Positions 52,843 to 61,216 of a stretch of 64,000 bases of DNA are shown piece after piece. Numbering within the stretch: the first letter of the stretch is position 1; every line of letters starts with the position of its first letter. The DNA lies in NCBI RefSeq assembly GCF_024171695.1, contig NZ_JAMTCF010000016.1, positions 124,001 to 188,000 of the forward strand, read 5' to 3'. Position numbers and translations under genes: made by a program. Under the pieces are notes generated by a model. That model was not told the origin of the DNA and did no database searches. It saw nothing but the letters and a program-made list of their open reading frames with translations. Source of the stretch: Actinosynnema pretiosum (GTDB lineage: Bacteria > Actinomycetota > Actinomycetes > Mycobacteriales > Pseudonocardiaceae).

Positions 52843-52919
52843 GCGGAGCCGACCACCAGGGATACGACCGGCGCCTGCCTGCCCGGCACCTGCGGGCACA
52901 GGGCGGGGTGCGGTGGTGA
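52839..52919 (+). CDS. Small 26-residue ORF, coupled on both sides
   Basis: An ATG overlapping the stop of the homocitrate-synthase-like gene (ATGA) opens 26 codons that end in a TGA overlapping the GTG of the homoaconitase large subunit (GTGA). GAGAGG lies before it. The peptide is basic at its end (five Arg) with a single Asp pair and one Trp, and has no recognised relative. It may be a real small protein, a device that keeps ribosomes moving across the gap, or chance. The phasing of both overlaps favours translation. Confidence 0.4.
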   Translation: MSGADHQGYDRRLPARHLRAQGGVRW

Positions 52920-54157
52920 GCGGGTCCGTGCACCGGTTGCTGGCCGACCTCGCCGGGCGGGAGGTGTCCGCCGACGACGTGGTGACCGTTGACGTCGCGC
53001 GGGTGATGGCGCACGACGGGTCGGGGCCGGTAATCGCGGAGACCCTGCGGCGGCACGGCATCTCTTCCCTCGCTGCGGCCGACCGCGCGGTCTTCGTGTT
53101 CGACCACTACTACCCGCCGAGCTCCGTGCGGGAAGCCACCCTGCAATCGCGGGCGCGGGCATTCGCGGCGGAATACGGCATCCCGGTACACGCGGGCGAG
53201 GGGATCGCGCACCAACTGCTGCCGGAGCTCGGTCTCGTCCACCCGGGCACCGTGGTGGTGGGCGCGGACTCGCACACCTGCACCGGCGGCGCGTTCGGGG
53301 CGCTGGCCATCGGCCTCGGCGCGACCGACGTGGCGGCCGTGCTCGCGACCGGGCGGTTGTGGCTCGAAGTGCCCCCCATTCTGCGGATCCGGCTCACCGG
53401 CCAACTGCGCGCGCCGGCGACCGGGCAGGACCTCGCGCTGCGGGTGGTCGAGGCGGTCGGCACGAGCGGCGCGCTGGGAACGGCCCTGGAGTTCTTCGGT
53501 CCCGCGGTGGCCGGGCTGCCCATCCCAGACCGGATGAAGCTCGCGAACCACGCGGTGGAGATGGGCGCCGTGTGCGGCCTCTTCGGCGTGGACGAGACGT
53601 GCCGCCGGTGGCTCGCGGACCGCGGGGCCGACCTCACCCACTGCGACCGGGTCGCCGGGACCGACGACGACGGATCGTGGGACGTCTCGATCGACCTCGC
53701 CGACGTCGAGCCGGTGGTGGCGCTGCCGTCCCGGCCGGACAAGGTGAGGCTGCTGAGCGCGATCGACCGGACACCGGTGGACCAGGTGTTCATCGGGTCC
53801 TGCGCGGGCGGCCGACTGGAGGACCTGCACGAGGCCGCAGACGTGCTCCGCGGCCACCGGGTGGCGGACGGGGTGCGGCTGCTGGTCGGGCCCGCGTCCG
53901 CCGAGGTGCTGCGACAGGCGACGGCGGACGGCACGATCGGCACCCTGCTCGAAGCGGGCGCGACGCTGCTGCCGCCCGGCTGCGGTGCGTGCCTCGGTCG
54001 CTCCGGGACGCTCGGTGACGACGACGTCTGCGTGTCGACCCAGAACCGCAACTTCGTCGGGCGGTCGGGCAGCGCGTCGGCCCGGATCTTCCTCGGCTCA
54101 CCGACCACGGCGGCTGGCGCGGCCCTCGACGGCAACCTGGGTGGAGGCGACCGGTGA
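52916..54157 (+). CDS. Homoaconitase / isopropylmalate isomerase large subunit-like
   Basis: The 413-residue protein belongs to the aconitase family. The iron-sulfur ligands are visible as GSCAGGRLEDL near 293 and PPGCGACLGRSG near 355. GADSHTCTGGAFG near 120 is a further family motif, and STQNRNFVGRSGS near 380 binds the substrate carboxylate. Its length is that of the short archaeal/Thermus type that includes homoaconitase, not the 465-residue bacterial LeuC. It forms a complex with the small subunit encoded next (GTGA overlap) and isomerises a tertiary to a secondary hydroxy-acid. GTG at 52916 overlaps the stop of the small ORF; GTG 52913 is an alternative. Confidence 0.88.
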   Translation: MSGSVHRLLADLAGREVSADDVVTVDVARVMAHDGSGPVIAETLRRHGISSLAAADRAVFVFDHYYPPSSVREATLQSRARAFAAEYGIPVHAGEGIAHQLLPELGLVHPGTVVVGADSHTCTGGAFGALAIGLGATDVAAVLATGRLWLEVPPILRIRLTGQLRAPATGQDLALRVVEAVGTSGALGTALEFFGPAVAGLPIPDRMKLANHAVEMGAVCGLFGVDETCRRWLADRGADLTHCDRVAGTDDDGSWDVSIDLADVEPVVALPSRPDKVRLLSAIDRTPVDQVFIGSCAGGRLEDLHEAADVLRGHRVADGVRLLVGPASAEVLRQATADGTIGTLLEAGATLLPPGCGACLGRSGTLGDDDVCVSTQNRNFVGRSGSASARIFLGSPTTAAGAALDGNLGGGDR

Positions 54158-54663
54158 TCGTTCGAGGACGGGTGTTCGCCCTGCCGGAGGAACTCCGGGA
54201 CGACCTGAACACCGACGCGATCCTGCCCGCCGCGTTCCTCCGGCTGCCGGAGGAGGAGTTGGGTGACCACGCCTTCCACAACGTGCTGCCGGGTTTCCGC
54301 GAGCGGCTGGCCGGGCGCACCGTCCTGGTCGGCGGCTCGAACCTCGGTTGCGGTTCGAGCCGGGAGCAGGCGCCGAAGGCGCTGCTGGGCTGCGGGGTGC
54401 GGCTGATCGTCGCGGAGAGCTTCGGGAACATCTTCTTCCGCAACGCGCTCAACCTCGGGCTGGGACTACTCAAGGTGGCGTGCAGCTCCGCGTTCGCGGA
54501 GCTGCACGATGCGGAGCTGTCCGCCGACCTGGCCACCGGGACAGTCACCGCGCCGGGTGCCGACCTCCGGGGGACGCCGCTCACACCGCACCTGATGAGG
54601 ATCGTGCGAGCCGGTGGCATCCTCCCACTGCTCTGCCAGGACCCGACGGCACTCGCGGGGTGA
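54154..54663 (+). CDS. Homoaconitase / isopropylmalate isomerase small subunit-like
   Basis: The 169-residue protein has the swivel-domain motif VGGSNLGCGSSREQAPKAL near 58, with ESFGNIFFRNALNLGL near 88. The substrate-selecting loop after the first strand reads AAFLRLPEE. The Arg in this loop recalls the YLRT loop reported for archaeal homoaconitases, in contrast to the neutral loop of isopropylmalate isomerases, which supports a dicarboxylate side chain in the substrate. The start GTG overlaps the large-subunit stop and the stop overlaps the next start (GTGA). Confidence 0.87.
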   Translation: MIVRGRVFALPEELRDDLNTDAILPAAFLRLPEEELGDHAFHNVLPGFRERLAGRTVLVGGSNLGCGSSREQAPKALLGCGVRLIVAESFGNIFFRNALNLGLGLLKVACSSAFAELHDAELSADLATGTVTAPGADLRGTPLTPHLMRIVRAGGILPLLCQDPTALAG

Positions 54664-56120
54664 ACGCCGGGCACGGACCCGCAGGCCGACTCGTGCACTG
54701 GGCGGCGGTGACGCCGGACGCCGTCGCCCTGCACGAGCCGGACGGCGCCACGTGGACGTACCGCCGCCTGTACGAGACCGTGCGTGGCTGTGCCTTCTCG
54801 CTGCGAGGCCAGGGGATCGGGCCTGGTGACGTGGTGTGCACGGCGACCGCCGACCCGGTGGCGGCGCGGTTGCTGCGCTGGAGTGCCAACCTCGCGGGCG
54901 CGGTCGACGCGCTCCTCGACCCGGCGCTGCCCACCGCCGAGCTGGCGGCCAGGGCGGGTGCGGTCCGCGCTGCGGCCGTGCTCACCGGAACCGATCTGGC
55001 CGCGCTGGTGTGCGTGGGTCGGGACGGCGCACCTGGGTCCGCGAATGCGGTCGCGCCGACTGGGCCGGGCACGCCGGCGCGGGTGCTGTTCACCACGGGC
55101 AGCACCGGCACCGCCCGTGCCGTGCTCCAGCTCGCCGGTCAGCTGGACAGCGCCGCGGCGTCCAACGTGGCCGGACGCGGCATCACTGGTCGCGACGTGC
55201 TGCTGTGCGCGCTGCCGCCGCACCACGCTGCAGGCTCCCTGTTCGAGGACAGCGCACTGACCGTCGGCGGTGGCCTCCGGCTGCTGCCCGCGCCAGGGTC
55301 GGCCGGGTTGGCGGCGGGGCTGAGCGCCGGTCCAGCCACGGTCGCCACGGTGGTCCCCGCCCTGCTGGCGGGCCTCGCGGACCGCGCGGGCGGGCTCACC
55401 GCGCTGAACCGGTTGCGGCTGCTCAACTACGCGGGCGAGGCCATCGACGCGGAACTGCTCCGACAGCTTCTGGAGGTCTACCGGGGGCGGGTGACGCGCG
55501 GCTACGGCCTGACCGAGGCCGGGCCGCTGGTGTCGATCCTGCCGGACTCAGCGCACCGGGGCGCCACGCTGCCCGCGCCCGGAGACGTCGGCGTGCCCGC
55601 GCCGAACGTGGAGGTGCGCGTCGCGCCGGGGACGGGGGAACTGCACGTGCGCTCCCCCCACGTGATGGCCGGTTACCTCGGCGACCCGGTCGTGACCCGG
55701 GAACGGCTGAGGGACGGCTGGTTGGCGACCGGCGACATCGCCGAATGGCGGGGCGGGGGACTACGCCTGCTGGGCAGACTGGGCAACCGGATCCGCAGCG
55801 GCGGAGAATGGGTGTCCCTCGACCAGGTCCAGCGGTGCCTGGCCGAGGCCCCCGGTGTCGCTGGCGCGGCGGTCGTGGCGATCGCGCACCCGAGGTGGGG
55901 GCAGCGGCCGGTGGCGTTCGTGGCGGTGCGAGCCGGGTTCGCGCAGGAGGAGTTGCGCGCCCGCGTCGCCGCGACGCTCGCCAGGCCGTCGTGGCCCGAC
56001 CGGGTGCACGTCCTGGAGGAGCTGCCCAGGACCGGTCACGGCAAGCTCGACCACGAGGCCATGCGCCGCATGGCCTCGTGCGAGTCGTCCGGCGACGTGG
56101 TCGAGTTCGGGACGCGTTGA
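54660..56120 (+). CDS. Free-standing AMP-forming acyl/aminoacyl ligase
   Basis: The 486-residue enzyme has the adenylate-forming core: VLFTTGSTGTARAV near residue 142, YGLTEAGP near 285, GWLATGDIAEW near 360, GRLGNRIRSGGEWVS near 378 and RTGHGKLDHEA near 460 with the C-terminal catalytic Lys. It has no carrier or condensation domain. It would activate a carboxylic acid and load it on CoA or on one of the three free carrier proteins. The position at the end of the aminoadipate-type genes suggests that its substrate is made by them, or that it activates a starter acid. GTG overlaps the previous stop. The specificity pocket was not interpretable by eye. Confidence 0.87.
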   Translation: MNAGHGPAGRLVHWAAVTPDAVALHEPDGATWTYRRLYETVRGCAFSLRGQGIGPGDVVCTATADPVAARLLRWSANLAGAVDALLDPALPTAELAARAGAVRAAAVLTGTDLAALVCVGRDGAPGSANAVAPTGPGTPARVLFTTGSTGTARAVLQLAGQLDSAAASNVAGRGITGRDVLLCALPPHHAAGSLFEDSALTVGGGLRLLPAPGSAGLAAGLSAGPATVATVVPALLAGLADRAGGLTALNRLRLLNYAGEAIDAELLRQLLEVYRGRVTRGYGLTEAGPLVSILPDSAHRGATLPAPGDVGVPAPNVEVRVAPGTGELHVRSPHVMAGYLGDPVVTRERLRDGWLATGDIAEWRGGGLRLLGRLGNRIRSGGEWVSLDQVQRCLAEAPGVAGAAVVAIAHPRWGQRPVAFVAVRAGFAQEELRARVAATLARPSWPDRVHVLEELPRTGHGKLDHEAMRRMASCESSGDVVEFGTR

Positions 56121-56138
56121 CCTCTTGAGGTGCTGCGG

Positions 56139-56166
56139 GGGGCGGGTCACCCGGCGGTGCCGCCCC
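56139..56166. terminator. Hairpin between convergent operons
   Basis: GGGGCGG (56139-56145) pairs with CCGCCCC (56160-56166), and inside it CACC pairs with GGTG around a CGGC loop, after a two-base bulge. It lies in the 94-bp gap between the adenylating enzyme (+) and the PLP fusion enzyme (-). There is no T-tract. Confidence 0.5.
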
Positions 56167-56214
56167 ATGTTCCCACCGTGCCGTCCCCACCGGTTCCGGC
56201 ACGAGACGGGTCGG

Positions 56215-58755
56215 TCAGCGGACGAGGGCCTCCGCGACCACCTCGGCGAAGCGATCCACCTGCTCGTCCGTCTGGTCGCCCGCATACAGCCGCAGGAACG
56301 GTGGCTCCGTCTCCGCCATGCTCGCCGCGGCGGACACGCGCGGCGCGGAGAAGCCGAAGCTGACCCCCTTGGTCACGTGCAGGCCGAGGCGCTTCGAACC
56401 AGCGACCACGTGGTCCAACAGCGGTTCCAGCTCGGTGTGGTGGTTGCGCCCCGGTTCGTGGAAGACGTAGGTCACGCACCCGCCGGCGTAAGGCAGTTTC
56501 CGTGCGATCGCCACGTCGGGATGGCTGTCGTGGCCGGGGTAGCACACCATTCCCAGTTCCCGGACCCTCGGGTCGTCGTGGAGCCGCGTGGCCAGCCGCA
56601 GCGCGTTCGCGCCGATGCGGCGCATCCGGCGGCGGAACAGCGTCCGGTCGTACCGGGGGAAGAGATCCGCGTAGTGGCGGTAGAGGATCGTCCCGGTGTT
56701 GCGGCGCAGCCGGTCGAAGTGCGCCCTGAGCTGGACCGGGTACACGAGCAGGCCCGCCATCCCCGCGTCGAGCCCGAGCTGGAGGTACTTCGAACAGCTC
56801 TCGTAGTACAGCACCTCGACCAGGCCGCCGCCGACCAGCGCCCCGGCGGGCATCGCGCCGGAGAGCATGGTGCCATCGACGACCACTGTGATCGGTTCGG
56901 TGACCGTCGACCGCAACCGGTCGAGGACCGCGGGCAGGTCGACCATCCGCTGCACGGCCGTGTTCGCGACCGGATCGATGAACAGGCAGCGCGGTCGGTG
57001 CGCGCGCACGGCGGCGATGATCTCCTCGGTGCTGTACCTGGGGGCCCGTTCGAACCGGAGGAACGGCAGGGCGGCCAGCTGCTCGTCGGCCTCGAAGTAG
57101 ACATAGGGCGCGCGCAGGACCGTGTCGCCCGCCTTGAGCCTGGCGCGCAGGAGGAACGACTCCAGCAAGGTGTACGCGGCCATCCCGGAGGAGGTGACGC
57201 TGACTGCGTGCTCGTCCGGTCGCAGGTCGAGCACTTCCATGAGTTGGCTCTCGACCCGTTGGACGGACTTGCTCTCGTACCGCTCGTAGTTGACGGTCGG
57301 GGAGTCCTGGACACCGGTGTCGAAGAACTGCGCGACCCGGGACTGTGCGTAGGAGGGCGAACACCACTCCAGCGCGCCTCGGACGTGCGCGACCGTGGCG
57401 AGCCCGAACCGCAGCACCGCTTGGTCGAGCGCGAACCGGTCGGCGCCGCCCTCACCGTCGTCCGCCGGCGAGTCCCGCTGCCAGCGGATCCGCTGCCGGG
57501 TGTCCTCCGCGAGGTCGCGTAGCCGTCGCACCAGCGCCTCGTCCACGACCAGGTCGTTTTCCGCGGCGTAGTCGACGTGCTCGTCGAGGCTGTGGACGGC
57601 GGCCCCCAGCTCGTCGAGGCATGTGGAGAGTTGGTCGGTCAGCTCGCCCAGCCGGTCACCGAGGTCGTCCCGTTCGGTGGCCCGTTCCCTGACCGGGCGC
57701 GCGCGAAGGACCGGCATGTCGGTCACCCGCCGGCCTCGCAGGTCCAACAGGCGCACCAGGTCCGGGTCGCGGTAGGGGAAGCGCTGGATGCGGGACAGGG
57801 TGCCGTGCGTGAGGTTCCCGCCGCACAGGGGGATACCCACCGGTCCGGTCAGCCGCCCCTGCTGGGCCAGCCGCAGGCAGGCGATCACCCCGGCGGCGCC
57901 CGCCGGTTCGACCAGGATGCTCTCGTGCACTAGGAGCGCCAGCGTGGCGGCCGCCAGCTCCTCCTCGCTGAGGGTGATCGTCTCGGCCACGTAGCGGCGC
58001 ACCAGCGGGTAGGTGATTGAGTCCGCCTCCAGGTTCACGGCGAGCCCGTCGGCGAACGTCGGCTGGTGCACGACGCGGACGATCCCGCCAGCCGCGAGGC
58101 TGGCGGTCATCGTGGCGTACCGGCTCGGCTCGCAACCGATCAGCTCGACGTCGCGGTGGGCGGCCTCGGCACCGATGCCCAGGCCCGAAATAAGCCCACC
58201 GCCGCCGATCGGGGCGATCATCGTGGTCAGCGACGGCACGTCGGAGAGGAACTCCAGCGCGATGGTGGACGCGCCAGCGACCACGTCGCGGTTGTTGTAA
58301 GGCGAGATGTAGTCCAGGTCGTTCGCCTCGGCGAGCCCGCGCACATGCTCGATCGCATCCTCCAGCGCGTTGCCGTGCTCGATCAGCCCGGCCCCGGTGG
58401 CGAGGATCCGCTCCCGCTTCAGCCTGCTGGCCACAACCGGCACGCAGATGTTGGCCTTCTTGCCCAGCTGTCGGGCGGCCTCCGCCACGGCGAGCCCGTG
58501 GTTGCCCGCCGACGCGGCGATCACCGGCTGGCCCGAGCCGCGGGCGACCGCGAGGTACGCGCCCCGGAACTTGAAGGAGCCGGTGTGCTGGGTGGACTCC
58601 AGCTTGGCCCAGACCGGCACCCCGACCAGCCGTTCCAGCCAGGGCAGCGCCCGGACAGCGGTGTGCGACACGTGCCCATCGAGGTCGGCTGTCGCACGCA
58701 GCGGGTCGATGCCGTGCGTGCCGTCCAGGTCCACCATGGTCGCCGGTGTGCGCAC
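56215..58755 (-). CDS. Double PLP enzyme: threonine-dehydratase domain fused to a cystathionine-gamma-synthase-like domain
   Basis: This 846-residue chain joins two unrelated PLP folds. Residues about 5-360 form a fold II Ser/Thr dehydratase: GSFKFRGA near 60 (PLP Lys), SAGNHG near 80, and GGGGLISG near 188 binding the PLP phosphate. The ACT-like regulatory region of biosynthetic IlvA is absent. A helical linker at about 365-440 follows. The C-terminal part is a fold I Cys/Met-metabolism enzyme: TSSGMAAYT near 530, DGTMLSGAMPAG near 632 and SCSKYLQLG near 655 with the PLP Lys. Threonine would give 2-oxobutyrate; the second half could do gamma-replacement or elimination. GTG 58755 has GGGAGG 7 bp upstream; ATG 58770 is an alternative. 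Confidence 0.85.
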   Translation of the reverse strand: MRTPATMVDLDGTHGIDPLRATADLDGHVSHTAVRALPWLERLVGVPVWAKLESTQHTGSFKFRGAYLAVARGSGQPVIAASAGNHGLAVAEAARQLGKKANICVPVVASRLKRERILATGAGLIEHGNALEDAIEHVRGLAEANDLDYISPYNNRDVVAGASTIALEFLSDVPSLTTMIAPIGGGGLISGLGIGAEAAHRDVELIGCEPSRYATMTASLAAGGIVRVVHQPTFADGLAVNLEADSITYPLVRRYVAETITLSEEELAAATLALLVHESILVEPAGAAGVIACLRLAQQGRLTGPVGIPLCGGNLTHGTLSRIQRFPYRDPDLVRLLDLRGRRVTDMPVLRARPVRERATERDDLGDRLGELTDQLSTCLDELGAAVHSLDEHVDYAAENDLVVDEALVRRLRDLAEDTRQRIRWQRDSPADDGEGGADRFALDQAVLRFGLATVAHVRGALEWCSPSYAQSRVAQFFDTGVQDSPTVNYERYESKSVQRVESQLMEVLDLRPDEHAVSVTSSGMAAYTLLESFLLRARLKAGDTVLRAPYVYFEADEQLAALPFLRFERAPRYSTEEIIAAVRAHRPRCLFIDPVANTAVQRMVDLPAVLDRLRSTVTEPITVVVDGTMLSGAMPAGALVGGGLVEVLYYESCSKYLQLGLDAGMAGLLVYPVQLRAHFDRLRRNTGTILYRHYADLFPRYDRTLFRRRMRRIGANALRLATRLHDDPRVRELGMVCYPGHDSHPDVAIARKLPYAGGCVTYVFHEPGRNHHTELEPLLDHVVAGSKRLGLHVTKGVSFGFSAPRVSAAASMAETEPPFLRLYAGDQTDEQVDRFAEVVAEALVR

Positions 58756-58773
58756 CGTCTTGCCTCCCATTCG

Positions 58774-59463
58774 TCATCGGGCTTTCGGAGCGTTCATGGC
58801 TCTCGTCCTCGGCAGCCACCTCGGGACCCGCGCACGGTAGTCGCGGTAGGGCTCTCCGAGCACCGTTTCCAGGGACCGCTCCTCCACCACGACCCGGGCA
58901 CCGATCGCGGCCGTGGTGGCGGCGGCCACTGCGGTGGCGGTCCACCACGCGCCGACGCTGACCGCTGGCGCCACGTTGAGCAGGAACAGCCCGAGGTAGG
59001 AGGGGTGCCGGACCACCGCGTACACACCGCAGTCGCAGACCTGCTGGTCGTCGGTGACCCGGACGTGCCCGGTGAAGAACTCGCCGAGGGTCCGCACGGC
59101 GGTGATCCGCATCACCGCGCCGCCCGCGAGCAATCCGGTGCCGAGCAGCAGCGCCGCCCGCGACCGCCGCGTCGGGCGCAGCGCGGTCGTCGCGATCGGC
59201 GCCCACCAGGCGAGCAGGTGAACGCCGACGAGGCCGCGCCGGGTTCCCCGGTCTTGCGTGCCGCCGCCGGCGGCGCGGTTGGCCGACTCGTGCTCGGCCA
59301 GCGCCTCGACGAGCGTCCAACCGGCCAGCCCGAGCAGCGGCAGGGCGACGTCCGGCCTGCGGAGCCGGGGCGCCGCGAGGACGGCGGCGGCTGGCGGCAG
59401 GGCGCGCGTGAGGACAAGGCGGACCATGCGAGTCGCCTTCATGAGGTTGACGGGTTCAGACAC
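58774..59463 (-). CDS. Isoprenylcysteine-carboxyl-methyltransferase-like membrane protein
   Basis: The 229-residue protein has about five hydrophobic segments and the C-terminal signature of the ICMT/PEMT family: CGVYAVVRHPSYLG near 150, a hydrophobic hairpin, then EERSLETVLGEPYRDYRARVPRWLP near 195. These membrane enzymes bind SAM and methylate carboxyl, amino or other groups of lipophilic substrates. In the cluster it may methyl-esterify or N-methylate a product. The GTG start overlaps the end of the upstream carbamoyltransferase gene by 8 bp. Other functions in this loosely defined family are possible. Confidence 0.78.
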   Translation of the reverse strand: MSEPVNLMKATRMVRLVLTRALPPAAAVLAAPRLRRPDVALPLLGLAGWTLVEALAEHESANRAAGGGTQDRGTRRGLVGVHLLAWWAPIATTALRPTRRSRAALLLGTGLLAGGAVMRITAVRTLGEFFTGHVRVTDDQQVCDCGVYAVVRHPSYLGLFLLNVAPAVSVGAWWTATAVAAATTAAIGARVVVEERSLETVLGEPYRDYRARVPRWLPRTRAMNAPKAR

Positions 59464-61216
59464 GGTGGGTCCCCTTGCGCACCAGGAACGGTCCGATGAA
59501 CAGCAGGTCGAGGCCGGACGTCGCGAAGCAGCGCAGCGCGTCCTCCGGTGTGCACACGATGGGTTCGTCGTGGACGTTGAACGAGGTGTTCACCACCATC
59601 GGGGTGCCGGTGAGGTCGCGGAAGCGCTCGATGAGCCTGCGGAACGAGGCCACCGGCCAGTCCGCTGGCACGGTCTGAGGGCGCGCGGTCCCGTCCACGT
59701 GCACGACCGCGGGGACCTCCCGGGCCGCCAGGGCCGTCACGCGGGTGATCTCGCCCATCCGTCGGCTGCGGTCGAGGTGGAAGTAGTGGCTCGACTCCTC
59801 CTCCAGCACTGACGGCGCGAACGGGCGGTAGGACTCCCGCCGCTTGACCGACGCGTTAATCCGGTCGCGGGTCTCGGCTGACCTCGGGTCGCCGAGGATG
59901 GACCGTGCGCCGAGCGCGCGTTCGCCGAACTCCATGCGGCCGTCGAACCAGCCGACGACCCGGCCGCCGGCGATGGCCTCGGCCGCCGCCGAGGCCACGT
60001 CCGCGCAGTGCTCGTGGTGCCAGCCGCTGGCGACGAGCAACTCCTCGATCTCCCCGTCGCTGAAGCGCGGCCCGAGGAACGGGTCGACGAGCGCGGCCGG
60101 GCGGGGCACCGCGCGGCCGCTGCGGCGCAGCAGGGCCAACGCCGCTCCGACGCTCGCGCCTGCGTCGGTGGGGGCGAGCGGCACGTGGAGCTGGTCGACC
60201 AGCCCTTCCGCCCGCAGCCTGCCAATAGCCCGCGCGTTCATCGCGACTCCGCCCGTGATCACCAGCCTGCGCGCACCGGTTCGGGCCACCAGCCTGCGCA
60301 CCAGTCCGGTGATCGCCCGTTCGAGCGAGTTCTGGGCCGCGTAGGCGAAGTCGCGGGCCTCCTGGGTGAAGCGGCCGTCCTCGCGGAATCCGCCGCGCAG
60401 TTCGGCCGCGGCGCGCTCGGCGAGCCAGGGCAGGTCCGCCGTCGAGCACCGCTCCGGGCGCAGCAACCCCGTGTTGACCTGGTAGCGCCCATCGGGCAGC
60501 ACCCGCATCAGCCGTTCGACCCGGCGGGTGGCGCGCGCGTCGGGCCGGCCGTAGGAGGCCAGTCCCATCACCTTGTACTCGTCGGACAGCGCGGAGCCGC
60601 CGAGCAGTTGCGTGACCGCGCCGAAGAAGACGCCGAGCGAGTTGGGGAAGGGGAAGGACTCCAGCTCCACCGGCTCGGTCGTCGCGCCGCCGAGCCGGTA
60701 CAGGGTGGTGGCGGCGATCTCGCCGCGCCCATCGACCACCAGCCCCGCGTCCGGTTCGAACGGCGCGCTGAGCACCGCTGCGGCCAGGTGGGCCTCGTGG
60801 TGGGCGACGGGCCGGATCGGCGGCAGGGCGCTAACGTCCCCGGCACGGTGCACGGCCAGTTCCCGCGCCAGCAGGGCGGGCGCGCGGAGGGTGCCCAGCC
60901 GTTGCCGCAGGATCCGCAGCATCCCGCCGGGGTTGGCTGGCAGCTGCGCCGCACTGTGCCACATGGTCCGGGCGAACTGCCCCCGGTCGTCCCAGTAGAA
61001 TGCGATGTCGCTGACGTCGTCCATGGTCAGACCGGCGTGCGCGAGCACGAAGTCGATCGATCGGTGCGGGAAGGCGATCGTCCGCTTCTGCCGGTTGAGC
61101 CGTTCCTCCTCGACCGCGGCCACGAGCTCGCCGTCGACGACGAGGCAGGCCGCCGGGTCGTGCGACAGACCGGTCAGGCCGAGCACGACATCGTGACGGT
61201 CGCCGGAACCGCTCAT
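59456..61216 (-). CDS. O-carbamoyltransferase (NodU/CmcH/TobZ family), copy 2
   Basis: The 586-residue protein starts with VVLGLTGLSHDPAACLV near residue 10 and has PVAHHEAHLAAAVLS near 130 (the metal- and ATP-binding His pair), SDEYKVMGLASYG near 215, GRMEFGERALGARSIL near 430 and MVVNTSFNVHDEPIV near 550. All domains of the family are complete. It differs clearly in sequence from the copy at 49977, so it is not a recent duplicate; two different hydroxyls may be carbamoylated, or one enzyme could act on a precursor. ATG 61216 overlaps the stop of the dehydrogenase gene (ATGA). Confidence 0.92.
   Translation of the reverse strand: MSGSGDRHDVVLGLTGLSHDPAACLVVDGELVAAVEEERLNRQKRTIAFPHRSIDFVLAHAGLTMDDVSDIAFYWDDRGQFARTMWHSAAQLPANPGGMLRILRQRLGTLRAPALLARELAVHRAGDVSALPPIRPVAHHEAHLAAAVLSAPFEPDAGLVVDGRGEIAATTLYRLGGATTEPVELESFPFPNSLGVFFGAVTQLLGGSALSDEYKVMGLASYGRPDARATRRVERLMRVLPDGRYQVNTGLLRPERCSTADLPWLAERAAAELRGGFREDGRFTQEARDFAYAAQNSLERAITGLVRRLVARTGARRLVITGGVAMNARAIGRLRAEGLVDQLHVPLAPTDAGASVGAALALLRRSGRAVPRPAALVDPFLGPRFSDGEIEELLVASGWHHEHCADVASAAAEAIAGGRVVGWFDGRMEFGERALGARSILGDPRSAETRDRINASVKRRESYRPFAPSVLEEESSHYFHLDRSRRMGEITRVTALAAREVPAVVHVDGTARPQTVPADWPVASFRRLIERFRDLTGTPMVVNTSFNVHDEPIVCTPEDALRCFATSGLDLLFIGPFLVRKGTHRV

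Noticed and set aside
51709..54663. Ordinary leucine biosynthesis genes
   Set aside because: The synthase lacks the leucine-binding domain, the large subunit is of the short type, and the dehydrogenase is homoisocitrate-like. The genes are interleaved with tailoring genes.
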